NCBI GenBank assembly: GCA_003427395.1
Contig: BFEA01000665.1
Location: 27,938 to 74,002, forward strand
Direction of reading: 5' to 3'
From: Chara braunii
Lineage: Eukaryota > Streptophyta > Charophyceae > Charales > Characeae
Length of the DNA stretch: 46,065 bases
Position numbers and translations under genes: made by a program. This document shows positions 19,473 to 29,345 of the stretch, piece after piece (the stretch's first letter is position 1; every line of letters starts with the position of its first letter). A model generated the notes under the pieces. It did not search any database. It worked only from the letters and a program-made list of their open reading frames with translations, and was not told where the DNA came from.

Positions 19473-21700
19473 TCAGGGAGGACCCTCTTGTATGTTTTTA
19501 TACCAAGTACCAGAGGGGTCCACACCCTCCGGACCTAAGAGTCTCTTCCATTGGTCTGGGATCGCCTCCAGCACAACGTGCAAACGTTCCTCTTGTCTGG
19601 GCAATTGTCCCTGTATGCGTTTCAGCTGCTGGTATGATTTCCAACTATTTGTGGAATCATCCCAGAGATCCCCAATTGTCGAGACCCCTTTCTGTAGCCA
19701 TCTCTGGCCGAAAGAACCCGGTTCTTTAGCCAGGGATAGCCACTTTCCGTCTTCCTCTCTAATATGGTAATTTTCGAAGAGCATTTATCTGCGAACTTCT
19801 TCCTTGGTGCTTGGACTGCTACTCCCTGTTGGCTTGCTCTTTTTCCAGGCTAGCAGAACCTCCCGCCAGAACCTTGATTTTGGTCGTTTGCAAGTGTAGG
19901 TGTTTGACATGATTGCTACCCAGACATCTAATGGCCTGGCCAACTTCCACTCCCTGACCAGCAGGGCTTCCGCCAACTTAGCCAACAGGGCCGTATTCTG
20001 CACGCCTGGGTCAATCAGTGCTAGGCCTCCCTCCTCTCTTGGGGTACAAATGGTATCCCAAGCCACCTTAGAGATAAATCCTCTCTCAGGGTCCCCCTCT
20101 GGTTTCCATATAAATCTCCTTGTCACCTTCCTTACCGTCTTGAGGAGTGGGGGGCTCAATCTTCTAACTGTCGCTACATACTAGAGGAGGTCAAAAGTCG
20201 AAACCATGACTACCAAAGCCCTCCCGATGAGAGAGAGATGTTGGGTTTTTCCCCAACTCTTCACCCTTTTGGAAATCTTCTCTTGTAAGATGAGGTCTTG
20301 GGAGGAGGAGCAGTTCCCGAGTGACAGCTATATTCCTAAAAAACGCTCGGCCTTGTTCGCTTCCACTCGTTCCATACCCCACTGTACAGACAGCGAAAAC
20401 TATTTAGGGAGGAAAAAAATAGACTTGTTCTAGTTAACTGCTGCTTCAAACAGTTCTGCAAAGTCCACCAAACACTTCTTCAATGCGCTCAGCGACCGGT
20501 CACTATATGCGGAAATGGCGAATAGATCGTCCGCCAGCGCTTTCAATCTGCTTTCTTTCCCTCCTAGCCCACAAAGGCCAATGATTTTCGGTTGTGCGCG
20601 AATGTTATAGAGGAGAGGTTCAAGATGGAGTACAAATAGCAAGAGAGCCAATGGACAGCCTTGCCGTAACGACCGTGAGAGATTGAATTCCTAATAAATC
20701 TTTCCATTAACACAGACTTCTGTTGTGGAGAGACCGTACAACATTTTTACCCATTGACAAAAGCACTCCCCAAAGCCTATGAAACGCAGGGTGGTCAGGA
20801 CAAAAGTCCAATTCACTCTGTCGTAGGTTTTTTCCAGGTCTAATAACAGAACTGCAATGTTATGTTCCTCCTTCTCGATCAACTCGAGCGCCTTGATAGC
20901 TGTCAGTGCCTGTCACCATGTTTCTAAATATTGAACAACCTCGCACGAAGCCTCCCCGATCGCGGTGGACTAGGTCGGAAAGGTAGTTGGCAAGCCTGTT
21001 CGCCAAAGTTTTGGCCAACAGTTTGTAGACTACATTTAGAGGAGATATCAGACGCCAATTGCGTACTTCACAACGTTCACCCTTCTTATAGAGAGGCGAG
21101 ATGATTCCCCTTGTCATCGTCTGGCCCAGTCTACCCCCCTCTCGAATAGCATTGTAGACTTCCACTAGATCTGTCTTCAAGTCATCGCAACAGGATTCAT
21201 AAAATTCTACAGGCAACCCATCAACACCTCGCGCTTTTCCCCGGACCATGACTTGAAGAGTAGCCGTTAGTTCCTCCTCCGTTATTGGTCTGTCCATCCA
21301 GTCCTTTCCAGAGGCGTGTAGTTACGTTGTTCCATAGTGCCGAACCCTCTGCCATGTTGTCATCCAACTCGTCATACGATCTTGTAGTCATGATGTCTCG
21401 ATAGTAGTCCACCGCATAACAACACATGTATTCGTTTGAGGTTGCAACTGGTCTCCCCAATTGATGTGGGTGAGTTAGTTCCCTCATCTGCATAACTTTG
21501 GATTTGGGAAGAAGGCGTCCGAAAGCCTCCTTCGTAACCCGGTCTGAAGTGATGACCCCCTTCGTCTCTAGAATCTTTATCCTCCTCTCCTATTTCTGCA
21601 TTTGCCATTTGTTCCAGGCGAGCATTCTCTCTTTACGTTCCTCTGCCCAAAACAGGTCCGAAACTGGGTGTTGTCCCAGCATTCTTTCCGCCTCCTCCAG
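19473..21700 (-). pseudogene. LINE reverse transcriptase
   Basis: RT motifs in order on the minus strand: GKARGVDGLPVEFY (about 21240), ISPLYKKGER and NWRLISPLNVVYKLLAKTLA (21130-21010), LLLDLEKTYDRVNW with the first catalytic Asp (about 20840), the ALADDLF variant of YADD (about 20530), and a thumb/connection with FIWKPEGDPERG and REEGGLALIDP (20115-20030). Several stops and frameshifts divide it into at least seven pieces. Family: L1-like plant and algal LINEs with an apurinic-type endonuclease. Confidence 0.92.
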
Positions 21701-21731
21701 TCTGTTTTTTTAAGTCCAATTCTTCCTTATT

Positions 21732-22200
21732 TCAGTGAAAGGCAGCTATCCGAGAAAAGGAATCCATCTTCAGTGATATCACCCTCAAACCTGCGTCCAT
21801 CCACTCTGTAGATGAGTCACAACATGGCTTGAGCTCCTTCCACTGCAGCCAGAACTGCGAGATCCACGAGGTTACCCTTTCATCGTTGACCAGTTCCGTA
21901 TTCAACCGGAAATAACCCGGGCCTCTAGCTGCCACTGCCGTCAGGGTGCAGGTAATTACCACTGCCTTGTGATCAGACAGGGGATAATTATCTGTTTCAA
22001 TTTGGAGGACATCACTTCTTGCAGTTGCCGAAACAAGGAAGAAGTATAAATGTCGGGTAATCCCTTCCAGTTGCGGAGATCGGCCCACCCATGTGAAAGC
22101 CTGTATCGTTGGGTACAGATCTCGGAAGATGTCCTGCAACTCCCATTTCTCCATCCACTTCAGCAGTTTGAACCGATCCGGAGACATCCCTTCCTCCCGA
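21732..22200 (-). pseudogene. LINE endonuclease, C-terminal half
   Basis: Begins in frame at 22200 and reads MSPDRFKLLKWMEKWELQDI after a short lead, then FTWVGRSPQLEGITRHLYFF and IETDNYPLSDHKAVVITCTL. The SDHKAV motif supplies the conserved Asp-His of the EEP endonuclease fold. The N-terminal half with the Asn and Glu motifs is at 31786-32247. LTR-B separates the halves. Confidence 0.88.
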
Positions 22201-23202
22201 TGTCGGCCCGAATACCCTTACAAGGGTATTTGGGCACACTATTTGCAGCTTACAGGAAGAACGCTGGTGGCGGTATCTAGGGGCGCGTCCCATTTGTGTT
22301 GATTAGAGAGTGTGTGGGCGTGCACTTTGCGGGCACGAGCTAGCTTGACCGAACCTTGATCAAGGAAGGCTATGAGACACCGGTAGAACAAGTAAGTGCT
22401 AGGCTAGGATTTCTCAGGAAGTCGCAACCTCGCGCGCACAGGCAAAATTTCGGACGGCATGAGGTCGGTTGGGTAGGACTGTAACTAAAGGAGAATGTTG
22501 TTTGACTTACTAGGGGCCGACATTTCAGGTACGCGCCGTGTGAAACTTTACAGGCACTAGGTTGACCATGCACCGACGGTGGTAGGAGCCGCTGCAGAAA
22601 CCAAGTAAGGATGGCACAAATTAGAGCAACAGCCGGGGTCTGCCGGCAAAAAGGCGGTAAGAGGGCGGTCGCGGTAGGCCATAAGAGCCTTGGCCCGCGG
22701 CCACGGCATGGTGAGGCGGCGCGCATGGTTAGCCAAGCGAAGCCTTACCCTCGAGGCAACGGAGCACGGCGTTACAAAGCCATGGATTTGGGGAGTAGGC
22801 CATGTTGGCGCCTTGGTACCTCTTTGAAGGGATGGGCAGGCTGCAGTTACTCCTTATATAGAGAACTGGGCTTGTTACAGCCAGGCTGGGGCTTAGCCCT
22901 ATAGGTTACGTCACTAAACTGTTACCAGGCAGATCCCGGGATCGACGCCAGCAGCGAGCAGCGGAGCAGCGGGGGAACGCTACAGAGTGAACTGAGGGGT
23001 TGAAGGTCCTGCGGGACTATCCCCCTTCGTTTTTGCGAGGGGTTCCGACCGCGGGCCCGCGAGGTAAGGCCAAGGACCACGCACCAACGGTCCTCCTCCC
23101 CCTTTCTCTAAGTCCTGAAATTTTATTTTTATCTAATTTTTATCTATTTATTCCATTTTTTGGGACGCGGCCCGGTGTCGGTATCAGGACCGACCGTAAA
23201 GC

Positions 23203-23333
23203 CCAACAGGCCTTGTTTGGTGGGAATACCACGAACTGTTGAAATTCAGACCCAAGCTCGGGCTAGGGGGAGGACCAAATATTGCCTTGGCCCAGTGAGT
23301 CTCGGCGGTGATATCTCACGGTTGTCAGTCTGG
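23203..23333 (+). mobile_element. tRNA-derived SINE nested in LTR-B
   Basis: GCCTTGTTTGGTGGGAATAC and CCACGAACTGTTGAAATTCA, then ACCCAAGCTCG, align to the SINE at 37365. The body GCCTTGGCCCAGTGAG...GATATCTCA also aligns. U6-like sequence starts 6 bp after it. Confidence 0.6.
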
Positions 23334-23338
23334 TCGTG

Positions 23339-23400
23339 GTCCTTCGGGACCTCCGTTAAAATTGGAACGACACAGAGAAGATTAGCCTGGCCCCTGGGCG
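23339..23400 (+). pseudogene. U6 snRNA 5' two thirds
   Basis: GTCCTTCGGGACCTCCGTTA, then ATTGGAACGACACAGAGAAG and ATTAGCCTGGCCCCTGG, match U6 from nucleotide 1 into the 3' half without interruption, then diverge at GCGGGGCTGG. It sits directly behind a SINE head. Confidence 0.85.
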
Positions 23401-23872
23401 GGGCTGGCCTACATAAGTAGAGAGGTTAAACTCTCTCCTCGCTCGCTGTAGTGAGTGTCGTCAGGGAGGGGTGAGACAACGCACACTAGTGGGAGGAGGA
23501 AGTATAGGAGGAGAGAGGGATTACAGAAGGGAGAGAGATAGCAGGAAAACGCAGCACCAAGTGAAGAGCAACAGCAGAAACGACAAGAAAAAGGAGGGAT
23601 GAACCTGGACGCGGTTTCGCGCTAGGTACATTCAAAGAATGTGGGAAAAGATCACGTCGGGGCTAGAGACTATGGTGGAAGCAGAATCTGTGGCACGCTC
23701 GTTTCTTAACGAGACTTGATAAGGGAAGGTGATAACCTGGGGGTTTGGGGCTGGGCGAACCAAGTAGTGTTGATGGATTGAGGAGAGAAGTAGTGAAAAG
23801 GGTAGAAGACAAGAAAAGTAGTGCGCGGAGGTGACGGGGTGTTGGATATGGCCGCCTGGGAAAAGGCAGATG

Positions 23873-23900
23873 TCGCCCGTTTCTCAACCAAAACGGGCGA
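23873..23900. repeat. Hairpin with counterpart in LTR-A
   Basis: TCGCCCGTTT pairs with AAACGGGCGA across CTCAACCA. The apex matches the 3823-3854 hairpin but the arms differ and remain complementary. Confidence 0.6.
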
Positions 23901-24120
23901 GTGAAGACTTGAAGCGGGGGTTTTGAGGGGCTTCGGATCTATTGGCCGCATCAGATCTTTGGATCGAGCAACAAATAAGTCAGTACGAGCAGAGAAGACT
24001 GCGGGGGTACTATAGGAGAATTCAAAGTATGAGGATGTATCTTCCCTAGTTCTAAACGAAGATTCGTTCTCGCACCGAATTTTTATGGGCAGCAGAGCAA
24101 GGCCAAGAGTGAAGTATTTC

Positions 24121-24170
24121 GCTCGTCAGCACGGCGAATGACCAGGTTTCGATTTGCCGCTGTGACGAGC
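24121..24170. repeat. Long hairpin in LTR-B
   Basis: GCTCGTCAGCACGGCGAAT pairs with ATTTGCCGCTGTGACGAGC, with a 4-bp internal mismatch and a 12-nt loop. Confidence 0.75.
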
Positions 24171-24279
24171 AGGGCATAAGCACCTATACACTCAAGAGAG
24201 GGAGTGGGGTTGAAAAAGAGAGAGAGCGAGGTACTCACTTGGCGGGAGTGAAACGTCCGACAGTCGAGCACCTTGCCCT

Positions 24280-24530
24280 GTTCTAGTAGAGGGCTCGTTT
24301 TCACTTTGCCCAGATTCGGGCGTGGAAGCAGCATCAACACTCTTTCGTGTTCCAGCGGAAGGTTCATTCCTGCCTTGCACATCCTGTCGAGGAGAGAGAA
24401 AGAGAGAGAGAATTGCACGTTGAGGAGAGGCAGCGAGCGCAGCGGGAGTCACTTAGTAGCTAGCACTGTACTTGCCCGTACACTAGTGGTAGATTCATTC
24501 GCAGTTTGCACATTTGGGTCGTAGCGGAGC
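24280..24530. repeat. Three degenerate ~90-bp units in LTR-B
   Basis: Units near 24281, 24348 and 24480 share CTAGTGGTAGATTCATTC-like sequence followed by TTTGCACATTTGG or a variant. The same unit occurs outside the LTR at 44832-44880. Confidence 0.5.
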
Positions 24531-25309
24531 GGGGTCCGTGACCACGGAATACTGTTGTCATCATCATTATGCTCGGTGGTCTCTGAGACTTGCTGTCCAA
24601 GTCGCTGTTTGTGCCAAGTGTACAAGTTCTGGTGATACAGGCTTCTACCTTGGGTTGCTGTCGATTTACCCTTTATATTAGCAAGAGATCCTCTCTCATA
24701 ATGCACGGTTAGGGAGTAGTATAGTAGAGGCCACTGCTGTGCATAATTCCACTCACGTTACCACGGTCATTCTCTCTATCGCCGTTGTAATTGCCTCTCT
24801 TGGTACAGTGGTGTCTCCGTCTTAGACGAGAAAACGCTTGAAACCGGTCGGGATTCAGGCCAGATACATGCTAAGAAGGGGAGATAGCGCAGTGGGGAAA
24901 AAGGCAAGAGCGGGAAGATAGTCATAGGGAGGCGACTCGAGAGAAAAAACTGATGGAAGGGGTGGCGGAGACAAGTATACGGGAAGAAGAAGTTGAACGG
25001 AGGAGGATAGAAGGAGAGGGTGCAGTATACAGAGGGTAACCAGGGTGAGATACCTACCTGGCCGAAATTGTAGTTGGCCGTGCTCAGACAAGCACTAGTG
25101 TAAGAAAGCCTTAGACGTGCAAGAGAAATACCGCTACCTTTAAACGATTATGTTGCTTAGTTGCAGGGTGAAGCCCCTGCTTCCCAATTTCAGGGCCAAA
25201 TCCTCATGTCCTACCGAATCCAAACGAAGGGCCTTGTCAGGTGAGTAGGTTGGTTGGGGCAGCTCGCCTGGTAGAGGGTAGCATAGGTGTCTGAAGATAA
25301 GCTCAGAGG

Positions 25310-25313
<4 letters not shown>

Positions 25314-25340
<27 letters not shown>

Positions 25341-25344
25341 TATA
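25314..25344. repeat. TA microsatellite
   Basis: About 13 TA dinucleotides following a short A run. Confidence 0.9.
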
Positions 25345-25799
25345 AGTCTGACCCGGAGCAGAAGAGCTGGCCCGACCAGGCTAATGTGACATGTTGCATC
25401 CTCTTATGGTATGATGTAACAAAGTTGCAAGATTCCGCAACTATTGTGAAACTTGCACTTGACAATTATTGTAAGTACCGGTCTTTCTTCAGTTTAAATT
25501 GAGCTTTGGGTGATCTGATGGTCTAGTCATCTACTGTGTCGATCTAGGTGGGCTAGGCGCTTGGTCTTTGCCGCTCACAAAGGAGTGTTGTTGGACGAGC
25601 TACTGTTATGGTGAACTAGCTACTACTGTTGACTAGATTCCTGATTGATTATGGTATTTCCAACCAGCATATCGCAGCGTTCGTACGATAGGACAGTTGG
25701 TGCTAGTGCCTTCGGTTCGAACAGACTAATACTATTGTCACCATTGTCTAAAATCATGACCATTCACACCCATTGACTTTCGACAGGCGTTGTTGCTGG

Positions 25800-27040
25800 C
25801 GACGTTATTACAGTGTACGCTTGGCTGCGGATAGTACTGCTAGTTAAACACAGCGCGGTTGGAACAACTATTAATGCGGTATCGTGTTTCCATTACTACC
25901 ACGCTACATCGATGTGGTTGTTTGCCGCGGTGCGCGGTTGTGGTGCATATAGCATCCTGATGAGCACGGAGCAGTGCGACGCTGAGCATCACTGTATATT
26001 GCCACCTTATCTAACTGCTGCGTGTGCTGCCGCCTGTGTTGTCGTTTGGAGTCACCATCTTGGCCACACACCAGGCCTACCAAAGACCGACCACTCTTGT
26101 GTTGGAACTACCGCTGCATCTTCGGTCTGGCATTACTGCTGACCTGGGACAGCTGACTGCTGCACCACTTCTGAGCAAACCACTACGTCGGATGTGCCAT
26201 GCGTCTCAGAATCGACTGTATCTTCTATAAGAGCCACTACGACACTGTTCTAAGCGGTAACTGGGCTTTACTTGGGATATGGGGACTACTCTTGTTGGCC
26301 CGAAGGACGCTGTGCCATTTCGTCTGGGCAAGTTTTTTGCGAGTCACTTTGACCTGATCAAGATAGGAGTGTGGTATGGCGGGATGATGGATCAGCAACA
26401 AAACAGTTGGTGTTGTGAAGGTTGACTGTTGCTGCCTAGAATTTGAGCTACTGCTACAGAAGGATTCAGCCTGTTATAGCAACCATGGCTGCTTCGTAAC
26501 AGGGTCGTCAGTTCGAAGACTACGGGCAAGTGCTGATTGGCGCAGATCACTGTACATCGCACTGTGTTGGGCAGCTGCTGGGTTGCCTACGGCGGGTACT
26601 GTATTGCTAACCGGCTGTTGCTGCTCGTGCTTCACGGTGGCAGCCTTAGGACTGTGCATTGCTGGGCTTACTGCGACCGCCACTTTCCGACGAACTGTTC
26701 AGTTGGAGCACTGTCACGGATGTGTGTTGCTGACCGTTTCACGAATCCTGTGACCGCACTTCTAGCAGTGTGGGTTCAGACTAAAACGTCGATTGGTGGC
26801 TGTTGGTACTTGCAGACTGTGGGGCCTTGGGATACTACAACAATCCCACTAGGACTGGCACAGCGATTGTCGCTGCCGCTGGGTCAAGTTGTTATAGCTC
26901 ATGGGTTGTTGGTCCTAGGGGGGGCCGGTTGTAACGCCACCCTGCTGACAAAAGGGGGTTACTACGGCAGCTTGGAAGGCCGTGAGAGGGTCGTCGCTCT
27001 GAGACTTGGCTTCAGTCCAGCCAGCTTACTCGCGTTTTGG
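25800..27040. other. Unassigned CTG/GTTG-rich part of LTR-B
   Basis: This stretch has no counterpart I can align in LTR-A. It is rich in CTGCTG, GTTGTTG and ACTACT words and has several overlapping open frames (the longest 26537-27094) without recognisable domains. The frames look like consequences of biased composition. No gene is called. Confidence 0.4.
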
Positions 27041-27548
27041 TCACCATTGCGGGGCCCTCAAGCGCATCCAGGCTTCAAGGCCCTCTCACTGTGAGTTGAG
27101 TTGTCCCACTCTTGGATCTCGAGAGTCTGACTTACCTACCTCTATCCTTCTTACTCTCAGTCTAGTCTGAAGTTACGAGAGGAAGGCGGCAGGCGGGATT
27201 GAAACCCGTAGGACCGCGCCAAGGCCTCTGTGGGAGCTTTCCCCACCGATTGCGGGAGCTCTGCCAGAACCCAGGCGGGGTTCTGGAGGCAGGGAACTTC
27301 AGGTATAATTTCGTCTAACTCGTGTGGTCCCTTCCTCTATTTGCTATCCCCTCGGTATCTGAATACTACTATGTAAGGTTTTTACTTTTTGTGTTGTTAT
27401 ATATGTCAGGACATGCATTGTGAAAGGTTAAAACAAACAAGTATGTATGAGAGTTCAGATAAATGCTGAGTGAATTCAGACAAAATGAACAAGGAGGGAA
27501 GGTGGGAGGAAGGTGTCCTGCATGCGTTTGACTGGGTCAACCCAAGGC

Positions 27549-28800
27549 TGAGCTCCTCTAAGTTGATGTGGGCTCAATGCTATGTTTATTTATGTTTGTT
27601 GGGCTGATTGTATGATTTTGAGGACTTGGCCTATCCTAAGTTGGACGGACCAGTCGCTGTTTCTTTCTGGGGTTTCTGAACAGGAGGATGGGCACCCTAA
27701 GTTGGGAGGACTCAGAATCCTGATGTTTCTTTTATGGGTTGCTGAAAGCAGAGCTGGGAATATTCTAAGTTGTGTAGACCCAGTTCTGTGTGTGTTTTTT
27801 CCCGAGGGACACAGGTATGAGGCTGAGCGTACCCTTAAGTTAGGGCGGCTCAGTCATAAGCCATGAACAAAATGGTCAACCAAAGTATAGAAATTGATAC
27901 ATATACTATATGAACTTATACTCTGACAGACCGGGCACCCTAAGTTGGGAAAGCCAGTCAGTAAGTCAGGTAGAACAAAAAGAGAAGAGAGATAAATGAA
28001 GAATATAAAGAAGGTAACTCGGCCAGGCTGAGCGTACCCTTAAGTTAGGGCGGTTCAGTCCTATGCTCGTAATAATACAAAGGCGCAAAGAGTTAGTATA
28101 AATCTTATTTTATTTTCCCTTCTAAACACAGGGCAGGATTGGATGTCTCCCTAAGTTCGGTAGGTCTGATCATCTGTCTAATAAAAGATAAACATATGAA
28201 GTTTGTGCAAGTATACCAATGGTTGTTCTCTTATATTATCGTTACGGAGACCAAGCGTACCCTTAAGTTAGGACGGCTTACTCATACGTCGTTTGTACTT
28301 TGTTCAGGCAGATCAGGCGTACCCTTAAGTTAGGGCGGCCTGACCATATTGTCTTATGTACCTAAAACTGTTTAAGCTAGCTAGGCGTACCCTTAAGTTA
28401 GGGCGGCCTAGTGATATGCTTTTGTCTGTGGTGTTGTGTAGGTTGAACGTACCCTTAAGTTAGGGCGGTGTGACCCTTCGTCGTTCGTACCTGTTTTAGG
28501 CAGGTTAGGCACACCCCTAAGTTGGGGCAGCCTAATCCTATGCCCTATGTAACCTTGTCTAGAGCTGACTAGGCATACCCTTAAGTTAGGGCAATCTAGT
28601 CTATGCTTCATGTTGTCAGTTAAGCAGAAGTCAGGTGTACCCTTAAGTTAGGGCGGTCTGGTCATATGTTTTATGACTAGAGTTCATGTGATGTTGGGCA
28701 TACCCTTAAGTTAGGGCAGTCCAGTTGTGCGTACATTTATTTGTCTACTTAGGCAGGTTGGGCATACCCTTAAGTTAGGGCATTGTCTGATCCTATGCCA
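27549..28800 (+). repeat. Covarying hairpin array in LTR-B
   Basis: About 17 units share the apex GTACCCTTAAGTTAGGGCGG. Unit-specific arms stay complementary: 27549-27576 TGAGC/GCTCA; 27749-27788 CAGAGCTGGG/CCCAGTTCTG; 27823-27853 CTGAGC/GCTCAG; 28028-28058 CTGAGC/GTTCAG (wobble); 28253-28279 AAGC/GCTT; 28313-28343 TCAGGC/GCCTGA; 28381-28411 CTAGGC/GCCTAG; 28505-28535 TTAGGC/GCCTAA; 28567-28601 GACTAG/CTAGTC; 28631-28660 TCAG/CTGG (wobble). Units near 27688, 27927, 28441 and 28756 have weak arms. In the 28505 unit the apical stem itself changes from CCCT/AGGG to CCCC/GGGG. Many units are followed by CATATGC or CCTATGC. It occupies the same position as the array in LTR-A. Confidence 0.85.
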
Positions 28801-29154
28801 TAGGTAAGGGGGTTTACTAAGGGAAAAAAAGTTGAGTAATCTAACGAACTACTTGGGTCAAACTTACATGGGATTGTGAGGAATGTTTGTTTATGCATGC
28901 TTATGGACTCTCATTTTGGGGTGTTTTTTTTTATAGATTAGCTGTTTGGATGCTCGCCAAGTGCTGGAGCCTTAGGTAGTTAAGATGGATGATGGGAGGG
29001 AGAACTTGGGATGAAGATAGGACTGACCCTGCTAGGAGCTAGGATCAGGGCTAGCCACACTCTCAGCTAGAGGTTGTGCGGGTTATCATTGATTCTAAGT
29101 CATCGAGCAGGTGTCAGAAGATAGTCCGAAGTATAGCTTGCTGTGTCTTTTTGT

Positions 29155-29345
29155 CTTTCAACCTTGTATAAATCTTGACAGCTTCCTGTTCCTACGGGAA
29201 GCGCCGCCGAAATTTCTGCAAAATCTTAAAGAGCTAGTTATTTTTGGGCTCGTTAAAATTCTAAAAAGGCATTTTTTCTACGGGAAGCGCTGCCAAAATT
29301 TCGCAGAATTCAAGGAGTTAGAATATTTTCAGCTAGAAACTACTT
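29155..29345. repeat. Two ACGGGAAGCG modules in LTR-B
   Basis: CTACGGGAAGCGCCGCCGAA (29193) and CTACGGGAAGCGCTGCCAAA (29279) are followed by similar A/T-rich text and GAGYTAG. They correspond to the five-unit array at 6540-7130 of LTR-A. Confidence 0.75.

Larger units (their letters stand above)
17797..22200 (-). mobile_element. LINE, 3' half
   Basis: A non-LTR retrotransposon reading leftward. It contains the C-terminal part of the endonuclease, the reverse transcriptase, the C-terminal cysteine region and a 3' UTR. The tail read on the minus strand is AAAAAATAAAAATAAAAA ending at 17797 against U6 sequence. The element continues, after the LTR-B insertion, at 31786. Without that insert the LINE would be about 7.2 kb from the first ORF1 ATG I can place. 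Confidence 0.85.

Noticed and set aside
26537-27094. 185-residue open frame in LTR-B
   Set aside because: No recognisable domain, several overlapping frames in the same biased stretch, and it lies inside a non-coding LTR.
27549-28800. CRISPR-like array of spaced repeats
   Set aside because: Repeat units are palindromic with unit-specific complementary flanks, spacing is irregular, no cas-like genes are present and the DNA is eukaryotic transposon sequence.
27549-28800. Telomeric repeats suggested by TTAGGG and CCCTTAA words
   Set aside because: They occur once per hairpin as the two sides of the apical stem, not as a head-to-tail array.
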